Shown one piece after another: positions 17,512 to 27,713 of a stretch of 64,000 bases of DNA. A model generated the notes under the pieces. The model saw only the letters and a list, made by a program, of their open reading frames with translations, made no database searches and was not told where the DNA came from. Position 1 is the stretch's first letter, and each line of letters begins with the position of its first letter. Location: the NCBI RefSeq assembly GCF_020700235.1, contig NZ_CP085301.1, positions 496,001 through 560,000 of the forward strand. Reading direction: 5' to 3'. Source of the DNA: Haladaptatus pallidirubidus. GTDB taxonomy: Archaea > Halobacteriota > Halobacteria > Halobacteriales > Haladaptataceae. A program made the position numbers and the translations under genes.

Positions 17512-18129
17512 TTACGCTTCGCTTTCGACCGTTTCCCGAATGTCGTTCCACACTTCGTCCGGGGTCTGTTCGCCGTCGATTCGGACGAGTTCGCCCGTTT
17601 CCTCGTAATGTTCGATGACGGGTTCGGTGTTCTCGCGGTAGACACGCAGTCGTTCTCGAACCGTCTCCTCGTCGTCGTCATCGCGCTGTTCGAGTCGCGC
17701 TTCGACTTTCTCGTCCTCCGGAGGGTTGTACTTCACGTGGTAGATGTCGCCCGTTTCGGGGTCGAGTCGTCGGCCCGTCAGTCGGTGGACGAGTTCCTCC
17801 TCGTCCACGTCGAGGTAGAGAACGACGTCGAGGTCGGTGATGTCGTCCAGATATTCCGCCTGCGAGAGGTTTCGCGGGTAGCCGTCGAGGACGTACCCGT
17901 CTGCCTCCGAGAGCGCGGCGTTGACGATTTCGTTCACCACGGGGTCGGGGACGAGTTCGCCGGCGTCCATGAAACTCGCGGGCGTTCCGTGCTCCGTTTC
18001 CATGTGTTTGTTCGCGCGGAGCGCGTCGCCTGTCGTGACGTGCTCGACGTCGAACTCATCGGAGATTCGCGCGCTCTGAGTTCCTTTTCCGGCACCGGGC
18101 GCACCCAGAATCAGGATGTTCGGGTTCAT
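17512..18129 (-). CDS. adk: Adenylate kinase
   Basis: A 205-residue adenylate kinase of the bacterial type. The P-loop [11 protein letters not shown] is at residues 6-16; the AMP site region includes [10 protein letters not shown] and [13 protein letters not shown], and the lid has [19 protein letters not shown]. It interconverts ATP, AMP and ADP. A GTG two codons upstream is an alternative start; the ATG at 18129 is preferred. In many archaea adk directly follows secY; here they are 18.6 kb apart. Confidence 0.95.
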   Translation of the reverse strand: MNPNILILGAPGAGKGTQSARISDEFDVEHVTTGDALRANKHMETEHGTPASFMDAGELVPDPVVNEIVNAALSEADGYVLDGYPRNLSQAEYLDDITDLDVVLYLDVDEEELVHRLTGRRLDPETGDIYHVKYNPPEDEKVEARLEQRDDDDEETVRERLRVYRENTEPVIEHYEETGELVRIDGEQTPDEVWNDIRETVESEA

Positions 18130-18215
18130 ATTCACACCTCCATCGCCATCGCATAAAGGCTTAAAGAAACCGTCCGAGCGGCCGGGTTTTTGGTGGCGGG
18201 CCGCGAATTCCCGGT

Positions 18216-18641
18216 ATGAGCAGATTCAGCGCCGACACGCCGACGGAGCGGCGAAAACTCGTGGTGGATGCCATCACCGCCCACCGCGAGCGCGGCAGTC
18301 CGTTCTGCACGCTACTGGTCGAATACGTTCCGGAGGAAGAATCCGGCGACGAACCGGACGAAGACGCGGAGTCACAGGAGGCCCCGCCGTGGATACAGTT
18401 CGGCGATCGGACGCTCAACCTCGACTGCACCGACGAGGAGCTCGACCGACTCAAAACCCTCCTGCGCGAGTTTCCGGCGTTCAAAATCGAGCAGTTAGAG
18501 AGTCCGGAGGAAGCGGAGGGGACGAACGTTCGAATCAGCGCGAAGGCCGACGTGAACAGAATTGCACAATTCGTGGAGCGAGCGCTCCAAACGGTGTACG
18601 AATGTCCAAAATCAACGACGATTTGGGCGGTCGAGGTGTAA
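18216..18641 (+). CDS. Conserved haloarchaeal protein, unknown
   Basis: The 141-residue soluble protein is divergent from adk. It begins [16 protein letters not shown] and has an acidic low-complexity insertion ([17 protein letters not shown]) and a mixed alpha-beta C-terminal half ([21 protein letters not shown]). Family assignment is not possible from sequence alone. GC-rich codon use matches the neighbours, so it looks like a genuine resident gene. Confidence 0.65.
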   Translation: MSRFSADTPTERRKLVVDAITAHRERGSPFCTLLVEYVPEEESGDEPDEDAESQEAPPWIQFGDRTLNLDCTDEELDRLKTLLREFPAFKIEQLESPEEAEGTNVRISAKADVNRIAQFVERALQTVYECPKSTTIWAVEV

Positions 18642-18801
18642 CGAACTGCCGCGATTTTCGTAGCTGTTATGAATATCGGACGCAATTACTGCGCCATATG
18701 ACGCACAGACACGCCATTAGAGATACCTCTGACAGAGAACGGTGGACGGATGCGATTCGACGGCACACTCGACAAGTAATCGACACCGGGTGGTACGTCA
18801 C

Positions 18802-19233
18802 ATGACCCTGTTCGACCGCGTTGTCCTCCCGGTCGCCAGCGAGAAGGACGCCAAATCGACCTGAGATGCCGCACTGGGGCGAATCGGGTCGGCGGGTGGC
18901 CGGGTTGTCGCCCTGCACGTCATCGAAAAGGCGGGCGGTGCCCCCGACAAGGCATCGGTCGAACAGCGCGAAGAACAGGCAAACGAGATTTTCGAAATCG
19001 TCACGAAACGCTGTGATTCCCTTGGAATTCCGGTCGAGACGAAAATCGCGTACGGAACCGACGTGGCGGACGCCATCTTCGAATCCGCCGATGAAGTCGA
19101 TGCCACCGCAATCGCGTTCACGCCTCGCGGCGGCAGTCGGTGGATGAAACTCCTCACCGGGGACGTGGCGCTTTCGCTCGCCACGAAGACGAACAGACCC
19201 GTTCTCATTCTTCCGGACGAGGGGGACGACTGA
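18802..19233 (+). pseudogene. Universal stress protein gene with in-frame TGA at codon 21
   Basis: From the ATG at 18802 the frame reads MTLFDRVVLPVASEKDAKST, then TGA at 18862-18864. It continues without other stops as DAALGRIGSAGGRVVALHVI to ADATAIAFTPRGGSRWMK and TNRPVLILPDEGDD, a complete USP-A domain of about 143 codons. The final TGA overlaps the start of the permease-USP gene at 19233 (TGATG), so the two were an operon. One base change (for example CGA to TGA) would explain the stop; sequencing error and recoding are alternatives. Confidence 0.7.
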
Positions 19234-21470
19234 TGGCGGACGAGGAACTCGCCAAAGACCTCGGACTGCTCTCTGCACTGACGATTGGTATCGGAACGAT
19301 GATTGGTGCAGGTATCTTTGTGTTACCGGGAATCGCCGCACGCGCCGCTGGTCCGGCAGTCGTCGTCTCGTTTATCGCTGGCGGCCTCATCGCGATGATT
19401 AATGCACTGTCCGTCTCCGAACTTGGAACAGCGATGCCGAAAGCGGGTGGTGGTTACTACTACGTTAATCGGGCGCTCGGGCCACTTTTTGGTTCTATCG
19501 CCGGGATGGGTGACTGGATGGGACTGGCGTTCGCGTCGGCATTCTATTGCATCGGCTTCGGACAGTATCTCACGACGCTAGCGTCGCTTCCAGCAGTACC
19601 TTTCCTAACCGAGATTCAAATGGGGGCGCTACTTGCTGGCATCGTGTTCGTCACCGTCAACTACATTGGAGCGAAAGAAACAGGTGGAATTCAGACAGTC
19701 ATTGTGCTGATTTTGCTGTCGATTCTTGCCGCGTTCTCCGTCGCTGGCTGGCTATCGTTCGACTACGCGACGCTCACCGGTGACGGCGGACTAGCACCGA
19801 AAGGATACGACCAAATCCTGCCGGGCACCGCGCTCGTGTTCGTTTCCTTCCTCGGCTACGCCAAAATCGCCACCGTTGCGGAGGAGTTGAAAAATCCCGG
19901 CAAAAATCTACCTCGGGCAGTTCTCGGAAGTGTTGCCATCGTGACTGTTATCTACGCCATCCTCGTGACCATCATGCTCGGCGTAGTGCCGTGGGCCGAC
20001 CTGAGCCAGAGCGCACCCGTCGCACAGGCAGCCGAAGTCGCATTCCCCGGCGGTTTCGCGGGTATCGCCGTGACCACGATGACGCTGGGCGCACTTCTCG
20101 CAACCGCATCCTCCGCGAACGCCTCAATTCTCGCGTCGGCGCGAATTAACTTCGCAATGGGGCGTGATGGCATCGTCACTAACTGGCTCAACGACATCCA
20201 TCCGAAGTTCGCCACCCCGTACCGCTCGATACTCGTTACCGGAGTCATCATCATCGTGTTCATTGCAGTGATGGGTCAGGACCTCGGCATTCTTGCAAAG
20301 GCGGCGAGCGTTCTCCACCTGATAGTGTATACGCTGATGAACGTCGCGTTAATCGTCTTCCGTGAGAGCGGGATACCCGAATACGACCCGGATTTCAAAG
20401 TGCCGCTGTATCCGATTACACCAGCCCTCGGCGCAGTTCTCTCGTTGGGTCTGGTCGGCTTCATGGCTCCGATAGAAATCGGGTTGTCCCTCGTGTTCGT
20501 GGCTGGTGCCGTCGTGTGGTTCTTCGTGTACGCACGTAACGAAGCGGACGAACGAGGCGTGTTGAGCAAATACATCCTCAATCATCCCGACCAGATGCCG
20601 GAACCCGTCGTTTCCGCGGCGTCGTCGGTTAAACCGGACGGCGGCGACTTCCGCGTGATGGTTCCGCTGGCGAACCCGGAAAACGAAAAAGACCTGATTT
20701 CGCTCGCCAGCGCGGTTGCGAGCCAACGCGGCGGCACCGTCGTCGCAACCCACATCGTGCAGGTACCCGACCAGACGCCGCTCGCAAGTGGTGCCGAGCA
20801 CGTGGAAACGCTCGACGCCGAATCCAAGGAACTGCTCGAAAGCGCCCGCGAGGACGCGGAAACGTTCGGCGTTTCGGTCGAAACCCACACTATCCTCTCG
20901 CATCGCTCGTTCGAGGAAATCTTCGACGCGGCCCGAACTCACGATGCAGACCTCATGGTGATGGGTTGGGGGAAGGACAGCCACGGGTCGCCCGGACGCG
21001 CGGAAAGCGCCATCGACGAACTCACGAACGACCTGCCCTGCGACGTGGTCGTCTACCGTGACCGCGGATTCGACCCCAGCAAGGTTCTCGTTCCGACCGC
21101 CGGTGGTCCCGACTCCGCACTGAGCGCCGCAATCGCGCGGATGCTTCGGGCGGAGTACGACTCCGAGGTGTCGCTCCTCTACGTCGCCGACGATGGAGAA
21201 GAAGACGGAAAGCAGTTCCTCTCCGAGTGGGCCGAAGAACACGAGTTGGACGACGCGACCCTCATCGTCGAGAACGGCGATGTAGAATCGGCAATCGAAC
21301 GAGCTGCACGGGACTGTTCGATGCTCATCATCGGCGCGACCGAAGAAGGGCTGCTTTCGCGTCTCGTCCGCGGGTCGCTCGCGCTCGACGTGGTGAACGA
21401 AGTGGACTGTTCGGTTCTGCTCGCAGAAAAGGCACACGAACGGTCGCTCCGTGAGCGACTATTCGGTTAG
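19233..21470 (+). CDS. APC-family amino acid permease fused to two USP domains
   Basis: The 745-residue protein has an N-terminal APC permease (about residues 1-440, 12 hydrophobic helices, with signature GIGTMIGAGIFVLPG near residue 20). Two cytosolic USP domains follow (about 470-610 and 615-745; USP-like AADLMVMGWGKDSHGS and CSMLIIGATEEGLLSR). Similar fusions are widespread in haloarchaea and are thought to couple amino acid or polyamine transport to nucleotide or stress signals; the substrate is unknown. The ATG at 19233 overlaps the USP stop. Parts of the permease use more A/T-ending codons than neighbours. Confidence 0.9.
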   Translation: MADEELAKDLGLLSALTIGIGTMIGAGIFVLPGIAARAAGPAVVVSFIAGGLIAMINALSVSELGTAMPKAGGGYYYVNRALGPLFGSIAGMGDWMGLAFASAFYCIGFGQYLTTLASLPAVPFLTEIQMGALLAGIVFVTVNYIGAKETGGIQTVIVLILLSILAAFSVAGWLSFDYATLTGDGGLAPKGYDQILPGTALVFVSFLGYAKIATVAEELKNPGKNLPRAVLGSVAIVTVIYAILVTIMLGVVPWADLSQSAPVAQAAEVAFPGGFAGIAVTTMTLGALLATASSANASILASARINFAMGRDGIVTNWLNDIHPKFATPYRSILVTGVIIIVFIAVMGQDLGILAKAASVLHLIVYTLMNVALIVFRESGIPEYDPDFKVPLYPITPALGAVLSLGLVGFMAPIEIGLSLVFVAGAVVWFFVYARNEADERGVLSKYILNHPDQMPEPVVSAASSVKPDGGDFRVMVPLANPENEKDLISLASAVASQRGGTVVATHIVQVPDQTPLASGAEHVETLDAESKELLESAREDAETFGVSVETHTILSHRSFEEIFDAARTHDADLMVMGWGKDSHGSPGRAESAIDELTNDLPCDVVVYRDRGFDPSKVLVPTAGGPDSALSAAIARMLRAEYDSEVSLLYVADDGEEDGKQFLSEWAEEHELDDATLIVENGDVESAIERAARDCSMLIIGATEEGLLSRLVRGSLALDVVNEVDCSVLLAEKAHERSLRERLFG

Positions 21471-21536
21471 TCGGTCAACCCGTTTTTTAGTCGGCTGTGT
21501 TTCGTTTTTGTCGGTGAAAACTGGAAGCCGGGAGTC

Positions 21537-23144
21537 TTACGTCCGCCAGTAGGCGGGCGTCAACAGTACCAGCACGGTGAGGATTTCGAGTCGGCCAATC
21601 CACATCAGCGCGACCATCAGCAGTTTGGAAATGTCCGAAAACGGCAGATAGCTGTTCATCGGGCCGAGCAGTTGGAAACCCGGACCGACGTTGCCGAGGG
21701 TTGCGGCGACCGCCGACAACGCCTCCAAGGTGTTCAGATTTGGCCCGCCCGCCCGCTCCGCGTCGAGGAAGAGGAGGAGCGTGCTGGCGAGGAAGATGAC
21801 GAGGTAAAGCAGGGTAAAGGCGTAAATGCCGCGTACTGCCTGCTCGTCAACCGCCCGCCCGCCGAGGCGGAGCGGTCGAACCGCTTCGGGGTGAACCGTC
21901 GTGAACAGTTCCCGACGGAGCGATTTCAGGATGACGTACCAGCGGACGATTTTGATGGCGCCGCCGGTCGAACCGGCACTGCCGCCGATGAGCATCGCCG
22001 CGAGCAGAAGGTACTGCGCGGAACTATTCCACGTGTTGAAGTCCATGCTCGCGTATCCCGTCGTCGTGACGATAGAGACGAGTTGGAAGGCGGCGTGTCG
22101 GAGCGACGATTCGAGGTTGCCCGCGACGGGTTCGCCGCCGGGAATGAACACTAACCCTTGATGCGTAAAGAGCAGGGCGGTCAGAATCGCGGAGAGGACG
22201 GCCATCACGCCGATATAAAAGCGGAACTCTGCGTCCCGGATGAGCGTTCGCGGATTTCCACTCAGGACGTGCCAGAACAGCGCGAAGTTCGTCCCTGCTG
22301 CGACCATGAACGGAATGATAACCCACTGTACCACCGCGGAAAACGCTTCGATGCTTCTCGCCTCCGGCGAGAAGCCGCCGGTCGCCATCGTCGTAAATCC
22401 GTGCGCGACGGCATTGTAAAGCGTCATGTTGGGTGCGAGCGGTTGTCCGACGACTGGGCCAAGGAGGTGGAGCCCGTAGAGCAGGACGATTTCCAGCGCC
22501 GTAATGCCGAGATACGCTTTCCAGAGCGCGCGGGCGGTTTCCGCAATGCGGGGCGTGAGTTTTTGAATACCCGGGCCGGGCGCTTCCGCGTCCATCAGCT
22601 GTGCGCCGCCGACTGATAGTTTGGGGAGAATGGCAACCGCGAGAACGACGATACCCATCCCGCCGAGCCATTGGGTCAGCTGTCGCCACATCAGTAGCGC
22701 GCGGCTGTGCGTCTCGAAGGAGATGTCGCCCATGACGGTCGCCCCCGTCGTCGTGAAACCGCTCATGCTCTCGAACAGCGCGTTGACCGGGTCTGCGAGC
22801 GTCGAGGGACCGGAAACGATGTTAACGAACGGAAACTGCCCGGGGAGCACGATTTGGTTCCCAGCGATAACGTACGGCAGGCCGCCGACGATCGAGACCG
22901 CCCCCCACGTCAGCGCAACCATCAGGAAGCCTTCGCGTGCGCCAAGGTCGGGGTCGGGTTCGAGGCGTTCGAGCGAACCGCCCACCACCAGCGCGATGAC
23001 GATGGTGGTGACAAACGTTCGTATTGCCTCCAACTCGCCGTAGTAGGCGGCGATGAGGAGCGGAAACAGAAGCGGTACCGAGAGCCATTTGACGACGGAG
23101 CCGACGAGACTTACGCTGGCCCGCCAATTGACGCGCAGATTCAT
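21537..23144 (-). CDS. trkH: TrkH-family potassium uptake protein
   Basis: The 535-residue membrane protein has the four-repeat TrkH/KtrB architecture with pore loops such as FTTTGATVMG, ATGGFSPE, VTTTGYASMD and ALSAVAATLGNVGPG, whose glycines form the K+ filter. The C-terminus SKLLMVALMWIGRLEILTV ends the last helix. It overlaps trkA by 4 nt (ATGA). Together the pair would form a gated K+ channel/transporter important for the salt-in osmotic strategy. A C-terminal fragment of a paralogue lies at 54241. Confidence 0.93.
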   Translation of the reverse strand: MNLRVNWRASVSLVGSVVKWLSVPLLFPLLIAAYYGELEAIRTFVTTIVIALVVGGSLERLEPDPDLGAREGFLMVALTWGAVSIVGGLPYVIAGNQIVLPGQFPFVNIVSGPSTLADPVNALFESMSGFTTTGATVMGDISFETHSRALLMWRQLTQWLGGMGIVVLAVAILPKLSVGGAQLMDAEAPGPGIQKLTPRIAETARALWKAYLGITALEIVLLYGLHLLGPVVGQPLAPNMTLYNAVAHGFTTMATGGFSPEARSIEAFSAVVQWVIIPFMVAAGTNFALFWHVLSGNPRTLIRDAEFRFYIGVMAVLSAILTALLFTHQGLVFIPGGEPVAGNLESSLRHAAFQLVSIVTTTGYASMDFNTWNSSAQYLLLAAMLIGGSAGSTGGAIKIVRWYVILKSLRRELFTTVHPEAVRPLRLGGRAVDEQAVRGIYAFTLLYLVIFLASTLLLFLDAERAGGPNLNTLEALSAVAATLGNVGPGFQLLGPMNSYLPFSDISKLLMVALMWIGRLEILTVLVLLTPAYWRT

Positions 23145-24481
23145 ATCACGTCATTCACTTCGTTCAGAACGTCCGTATCGACGAACACCACGATGTGGTC
23201 GTTTTCCTTTATCACCGTATCACCGCGCGGAACGACGAACTTCCCGTTCCGGGTGATCGCTCCGATGACGACACCGGATGGGAGGTCGGCGACCGCCTCG
23301 TGGATGGGTCGATCGGCGAGGACGCTGTCGGCATCGATTTCGATTTCGAGTACTTCCGCACGGTCGTTTTCGATGAGCGCGATGTTTTCGGCGCGGTCTT
23401 CGCGGGTGAAGCGCGTGATTTCCTCGGCGGTCACCTCACGGGGGTTGATCGCCACGTCGATACCGACCGCCTCGAACAGCGAGACGTACTCGGCATCCTC
23501 GACGACTGCAATCGAGCGTTCCGCGCCAAGTTGCTTGGCCAGCACGGAGACGAGGAGGTTCTTTTCGTCGTTCTCCAAGGTGGCGACGACCACGTCCGCC
23601 TCGTCCACGTGCTCGCGGGCGAGGAACTCGGCGTCGGTCGCGTCGCTCGCCATGACCATGGTTTTCGGAAGGTCTTCGGCAAGCTTTCGAGCGCGCGCTT
23701 GGTTTTGCTCGATGAGTCGCGGGCGCAAATCCCGGTCTTCGAGCAGTCGAGCCGTGTGAAAACCGATTTCACTTCCGCCGATGACGACCAGTTCCTTGTC
23801 CGCGTCCGGCGTTTCGTTGGGCGCGACTTCGAGCGCGAACTGCTGGACGCTCTCGGGACTGCCGATGACGACCACCTTGTCGTCGGCCTGAATCACGGTT
23901 TCTCCGCCGGGAATGTCCACGTCGCCGTTTCGGATAATCGCGGCGAACGTGAGCGAGTCGAAGCGGTCTGCCTGTCGAATCGTCTGGTTTGCTACCGGAC
24001 TGTCGGCCCGAACTTCGAACTCGGCCATCTGCACTTCGCCGCCCGCGAACGGGTCTACGTCGCGCGCCGCGGGGAGGCCGATGACGCGAACGATGTCCAT
24101 CGCGGTGAGCAGATTCGTACAGACCATGAAATCGACGCCGAACGCGCCCTGCTCCGCATGCTCCCACGTGTCTAGATAATCGACTTTCTTTACTCGCGCG
24201 ATGGTGAACGGGTCGTCTATCGTTTTCGCCGTCCCGCAGACGACGAGATTCGTCTCGTCGTCGTCGGTGCTGGCGATGACCATATCGGCCTGGTCGATAC
24301 CCGCCTCTTGGAGCGTGGCGAGTGAAGTGCCGTCGCCCTCGATTGCGAGCACGTCGATGGAGTACGTAAGCGAGTCCACGCGCTCTTCATCCCGGTCTAC
24401 GACGACCACTTCGTGGGAGTCGGCGAGACTTTGCGCGATGGACGAGCCGACCTCACCAGCGCCGACGATGATGACGCGCAT
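23141..24481 (-). CDS. trkA: TrkA, regulatory NAD-binding subunit of Trk K+ uptake
   Basis: The 446-residue protein has two RCK modules. The first begins MRVIIVGAGEVGSSIAQSL (Rossmann GxGxxG) with TrkA-C near VQMAEFEVRADSPV. The second begins KELVVIGGSEIGFHTARLL with TrkA-C near AEVLEIEIDADSVL. RCK domains bind NAD(H) or ATP and gate TrkH. It precedes trkH with a 4-nt overlap and is transcribed divergently from the permease-USP gene at 24696. Confidence 0.95.
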   Translation of the reverse strand: MRVIIVGAGEVGSSIAQSLADSHEVVVVDRDEERVDSLTYSIDVLAIEGDGTSLATLQEAGIDQADMVIASTDDDETNLVVCGTAKTIDDPFTIARVKKVDYLDTWEHAEQGAFGVDFMVCTNLLTAMDIVRVIGLPAARDVDPFAGGEVQMAEFEVRADSPVANQTIRQADRFDSLTFAAIIRNGDVDIPGGETVIQADDKVVVIGSPESVQQFALEVAPNETPDADKELVVIGGSEIGFHTARLLEDRDLRPRLIEQNQARARKLAEDLPKTMVMASDATDAEFLAREHVDEADVVVATLENDEKNLLVSVLAKQLGAERSIAVVEDAEYVSLFEAVGIDVAINPREVTAEEITRFTREDRAENIALIENDRAEVLEIEIDADSVLADRPIHEAVADLPSGVVIGAITRNGKFVVPRGDTVIKENDHIVVFVDTDVLNEVNDVI

Positions 24482-24695
24482 CCGTTACCCTCCGTATCAT
24501 TCTTGCTGGAGTGTTTCCACCGGTAAGGTAAGGATATTTCTCTTTTGCGACAGAGCGAGTCCAGTCGCCCGTCGAGAACTCGAATCGCACGCCCAAGAAT
24601 TCGATTGCAGCGTCTATCGAGTTCCGATGGTGAGGACGGATGCTTGCTAGTTCAACCCCAATGTTTCTCGGGGTCAGTACGGTACGATTCCGGAT

Positions 24696-27056
24696 ATGGT
24701 AGAGCACACCCGAACGTTGGGATTTCGCGTCGCGTTCGCGATAGGATTAGGGACGATGATTGCCGCGGGCATCTTCTCGCTCTCGGGAACCGCCATTGCG
24801 CAAGTCGGCAGTAACGCCGTCATCTCGTTCGTCATCGCGGCGGCGATTGCGGGCGTAACTGCGGCTTCCTACTCCGAGTTCGCGTCCATCTACGCAGAAA
24901 ACGGCGGTGGATACCTCTTTTCGTCGCGCACGTTCAAGGACGACCGACTGCTCTTCGCGGTCGGTGCGTCACTGTTTCTGGGTTACTCCGCGACGACCGC
25001 GTTCTACCTCGCCACGATGGGCGAGTGGTTCCACCAGTTCATCATTCCGCACGACATCTCGATTCCACACGGCACCGTCGCGGTGGCGACCGCAATCCTG
25101 CTCGGCGTGCTGAACGCCCGCGGTACCGAGGAGAGCGGAACCTTTCAGGTGATCGTTACGGGAGCGAAAGTCGCCGTTCTGCTCGCGTTTATCGGCGGCG
25201 CACTCGCGTACCAAGCGCCGTCCGCGACGGTGGACACGTTCATCGGCGGCTTCGAAAAAGGCGGCCCGGCGGGTATCATTTCCATCGCCGCCGTCGCGTT
25301 CATTACGTTTTTCGGCTTCTCGGCCATTGCAGCGAGCGCGGGTGAAATCATCAATCCGAAAGAGACGGTGCCGAAAGCCATCGGTGCGAGCATCCTGACC
25401 GTCACCGTGCTTTACATCTTCGTCATCGTGGCGATGATGAACTCGCCGACCGACCCGCAAATCATTCAACAGCAGGGCGAGACCGCGATGGGGAAGGTCG
25501 CAGCCGATTTCCTCGGGAGTTTCGGAAAGTGGCTCATCGTCGCTGGAGCCATCTTCAGTATGGTGAGCGCCTCGAACGCCTCGATTCTCGCGGCCAGCGG
25601 AATAGGGTCGCTGATGGGAAGACAGGGACAGGCACCGCGGCGATTCTCGCGCATTCACTTGGAGTACGGCACGCCGTTTTGGAGCGTGGTGGCCTGCACC
25701 GGAACCATCGTCACACTCGTCGTGGCGTTTATCGCGCTGTTTCCGGCGGAAGGTGGAGCCACACCGATTAACCTCGGCTTGGAAGCGCTCACTGGTTTTG
25801 CGAACCTGAATCTGCTCGCGCCGCTCGCGGTCGTCAACGTCGCACTCATTCTCTCCCGGCGACGTTTTCCGGAGATAGAGCGGCCGCTGAAAGTGCCGCT
25901 CGTTCCGTTGCTTCCGATAGTCGGTGTACTGGCGAACCTTGCACTCATCACGAACCTGCCGCCACACGGCATCGTCGTCGGAATCGCGGTGGAGGTGGCG
26001 CTCGTCGGGGCGTACCTCCTCTGGGGCGGTGCACCCGACGTGGACGAGATGATGACTCGAACCGTCGCCGCCCGCTCCCCGACGACGAATGGCGGAGAAC
26101 CGAAGCCTGTAGGCAGCGAGGAGTCGGACGTCGGGAAAGCGGGTGCGGAGGATGTGGAGCAATCCGACGAGGATAGATACCGTATTCTCGTGCCGGTCGA
26201 ACGAATGTTCAACGCATCGGAATACGTTCGTCTCGCCGGAAGAATCGGCGCACTGCGGGGAGAAAACCCGCTCGTTCAAGTCGTCAACGTCACGCAGATT
26301 CCCGAGCAGACATCGAGCGACGACGTCACCGACATCGCAAACGCGCGGGCAGACCGGTTGCTCGACACTCTCGGCGAGGCGAACTTCGACGTGGAGTACA
26401 CCGTCGAAGGCCACATCTGTCGGAGCGTTTCGTTCGACATCCTGAACACCGCTCGGACGGACGACGTTGACCTCATTCTGATGGGCTATCCCAAGGAACA
26501 CGAGGACGTCGCGGAAGCGGTCGAGTACGACTCGCCCTGCGACGTGCTGTTCGTGGACGGATTTGGCGAGGAATCACCGACCCTCGACAGCATCACGGTC
26601 GGAACCGGCGGCGGGCCACACCACCAAGCGGCGGTCTCGCTCGCCAACGAACTCGGGCGAACCGGCTCCGATGTTCACGTCGCCGACGTCACGCCGAGTC
26701 GCGACGGTGGTACGGCGGAAGACCTCGACGGAACTCTGTCGGAACTCGGAGATGTGTCGCAGGTGCAGACGCACGAAGCGCAAGCCGACACGGTTGCCGA
26801 GGGATTAGTTGCCGCAGCGGAGGAACACGACAGCGTGCTGGTCATCGGCGCGTCCCGAACCCGCCTGCTGAAGCGCTGGGTGTTCGGCAGTACCCCCGAC
26901 CGCGTGGTCTCCTACGCCAAAATCGCGGGCGTTCCGGTCATCGTCTGTTCCCGCCCGACGGGCGTTTCCGGACGATTGGAGGACGCACTGTTCCCGGTTT
27001 ATCGAACGCTCAAAAAATTCCGTCGTGGTCACGCGCCGGAACCGAACTCGAACTGA
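24696..27056 (+). CDS. APC-family permease with C-terminal USP domains
   Basis: A 786-residue paralogue of the 19233 gene. Residues 1-450 hold 12 hydrophobic helices with GLGTMIAAGIFSLSG near residue 17. An acidic linker (about 455-490) and two USP domains follow (RYRILVPVERMFN to DVDLILMGYPKEHED, and VLVIGASRTRLLKRWVFGS near the end). It stands 214 nt from divergent trkA. I infer coupling of amino acid transport to stress signalling; the substrate is not shown. Confidence 0.9.
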   Translation: MVEHTRTLGFRVAFAIGLGTMIAAGIFSLSGTAIAQVGSNAVISFVIAAAIAGVTAASYSEFASIYAENGGGYLFSSRTFKDDRLLFAVGASLFLGYSATTAFYLATMGEWFHQFIIPHDISIPHGTVAVATAILLGVLNARGTEESGTFQVIVTGAKVAVLLAFIGGALAYQAPSATVDTFIGGFEKGGPAGIISIAAVAFITFFGFSAIAASAGEIINPKETVPKAIGASILTVTVLYIFVIVAMMNSPTDPQIIQQQGETAMGKVAADFLGSFGKWLIVAGAIFSMVSASNASILAASGIGSLMGRQGQAPRRFSRIHLEYGTPFWSVVACTGTIVTLVVAFIALFPAEGGATPINLGLEALTGFANLNLLAPLAVVNVALILSRRRFPEIERPLKVPLVPLLPIVGVLANLALITNLPPHGIVVGIAVEVALVGAYLLWGGAPDVDEMMTRTVAARSPTTNGGEPKPVGSEESDVGKAGAEDVEQSDEDRYRILVPVERMFNASEYVRLAGRIGALRGENPLVQVVNVTQIPEQTSSDDVTDIANARADRLLDTLGEANFDVEYTVEGHICRSVSFDILNTARTDDVDLILMGYPKEHEDVAEAVEYDSPCDVLFVDGFGEESPTLDSITVGTGGGPHHQAAVSLANELGRTGSDVHVADVTPSRDGGTAEDLDGTLSELGDVSQVQTHEAQADTVAEGLVAAAEEHDSVLVIGASRTRLLKRWVFGSTPDRVVSYAKIAGVPVIVCSRPTGVSGRLEDALFPVYRTLKKFRRGHAPEPNSN

Positions 27057-27092
27057 GAACCCGATTCGAATCGGATCGAAAACGGGTTCGGC

Positions 27093-27299
27093 TTAAATCT
27101 CCTCGTGAATCCAGTAGTGGGCGATGTGAGTCGCGTCCACCCAGTGAACCTCGTCGTCAGCCTCGATTTTGATGTATGGTTCCTCCTCGAACTCGACGTT
27201 GTGGGTGTGGAGTTCGAGCTCCTCCCCACCAGCCGTTTTCGCCATGATTTCGCCTTTTTCCTGCAGTTCATCTTCCAATCGCTGGTAGATATCCGTCAT
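27093..27299 (-). CDS. Small acidic protein, haloarchaeal, unknown
   Basis: The 68-residue protein starts at ATG 27299 (MTDIYQRLEDELQEKGE); a longer frame upstream begins in the repeat region. It contains EELELHTHNVEFEEE and WVDATHIAHYWIHEEI. It is strongly acidic, as expected for a cytosolic haloarchaeal protein. The family is not named. It is convergent with the permease gene, 36 nt away. Confidence 0.65.
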   Translation of the reverse strand: MTDIYQRLEDELQEKGEIMAKTAGGEELELHTHNVEFEEEPYIKIEADDEVHWVDATHIAHYWIHEEI

Positions 27300-27477
27300 T
27301 CCGGTGAAATCGACGGCGGGAATCGCGAAAAATTTTGTTGCCAACGAGGTAAGAGAAATGGTGGAGTGAGGAGACTCGACTGGAAAAGGACAACCGCATT
27401 TGACGGAAAAGACTCAAACAATCCGGCGCGCGCTGGCACGGGTCTGAGGAGTTCACCTCCGAAGGCCCGTGGTGATA

Positions 27478-27675
27478 GCGTGCGAGGGATGAGCACTGGA
27501 GCGGAGCGAAGCGCGCAATCGGCTGGGGAGGGAGTGGGTGGTGGTTCCCTGGTGGAGAGAGGCGAATGAGGAGCGACCGGAGTTCTCGTGAGCGAAGCGA
27601 ACGAGAGCACGGAAGAGTTTCCCTCTTCCGGTGGGAGCGACGACTGAGGGCTTCGTTTGGCATCGTGATTTGCTC
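27478..27675 (+). repeat. Intergenic inverted-repeat element, left arm, locus 2
   Basis: On the plus strand it has TGCGAGGGATGAGCAC, ATCGGCTGGGGAGGG, and the module TCTCGTGAGCGAAGCGAACG with GGAAGAG...CTCTTCC. It ends TTTGGCATCGTGATTTGCTC, corresponding to the tail of locus 1. Confidence 0.55.
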
Positions 27676-27713
27676 ACTCTCGGTTTGATTGTATTGTGTT
27701 AGAGCAAATCACG
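27664..27713. repeat. Perfect 12-bp inverted repeat (hairpin) at the junction of locus-2 arms
   Basis: CGTGATTTGCTC at 27664-27675 is the exact reverse complement of GAGCAAATCACG at 27702-27713, with a 26-nt spacer. It marks the point where the two arms face each other. Confidence 0.65.

Noticed and set aside
18862..18864. Selenocysteine reading of the TGA in the USP gene
   Set aside because: I see no catalytic Cys/Sec position in USP domains at this site, and haloarchaea are not known to have the selenocysteine machinery.
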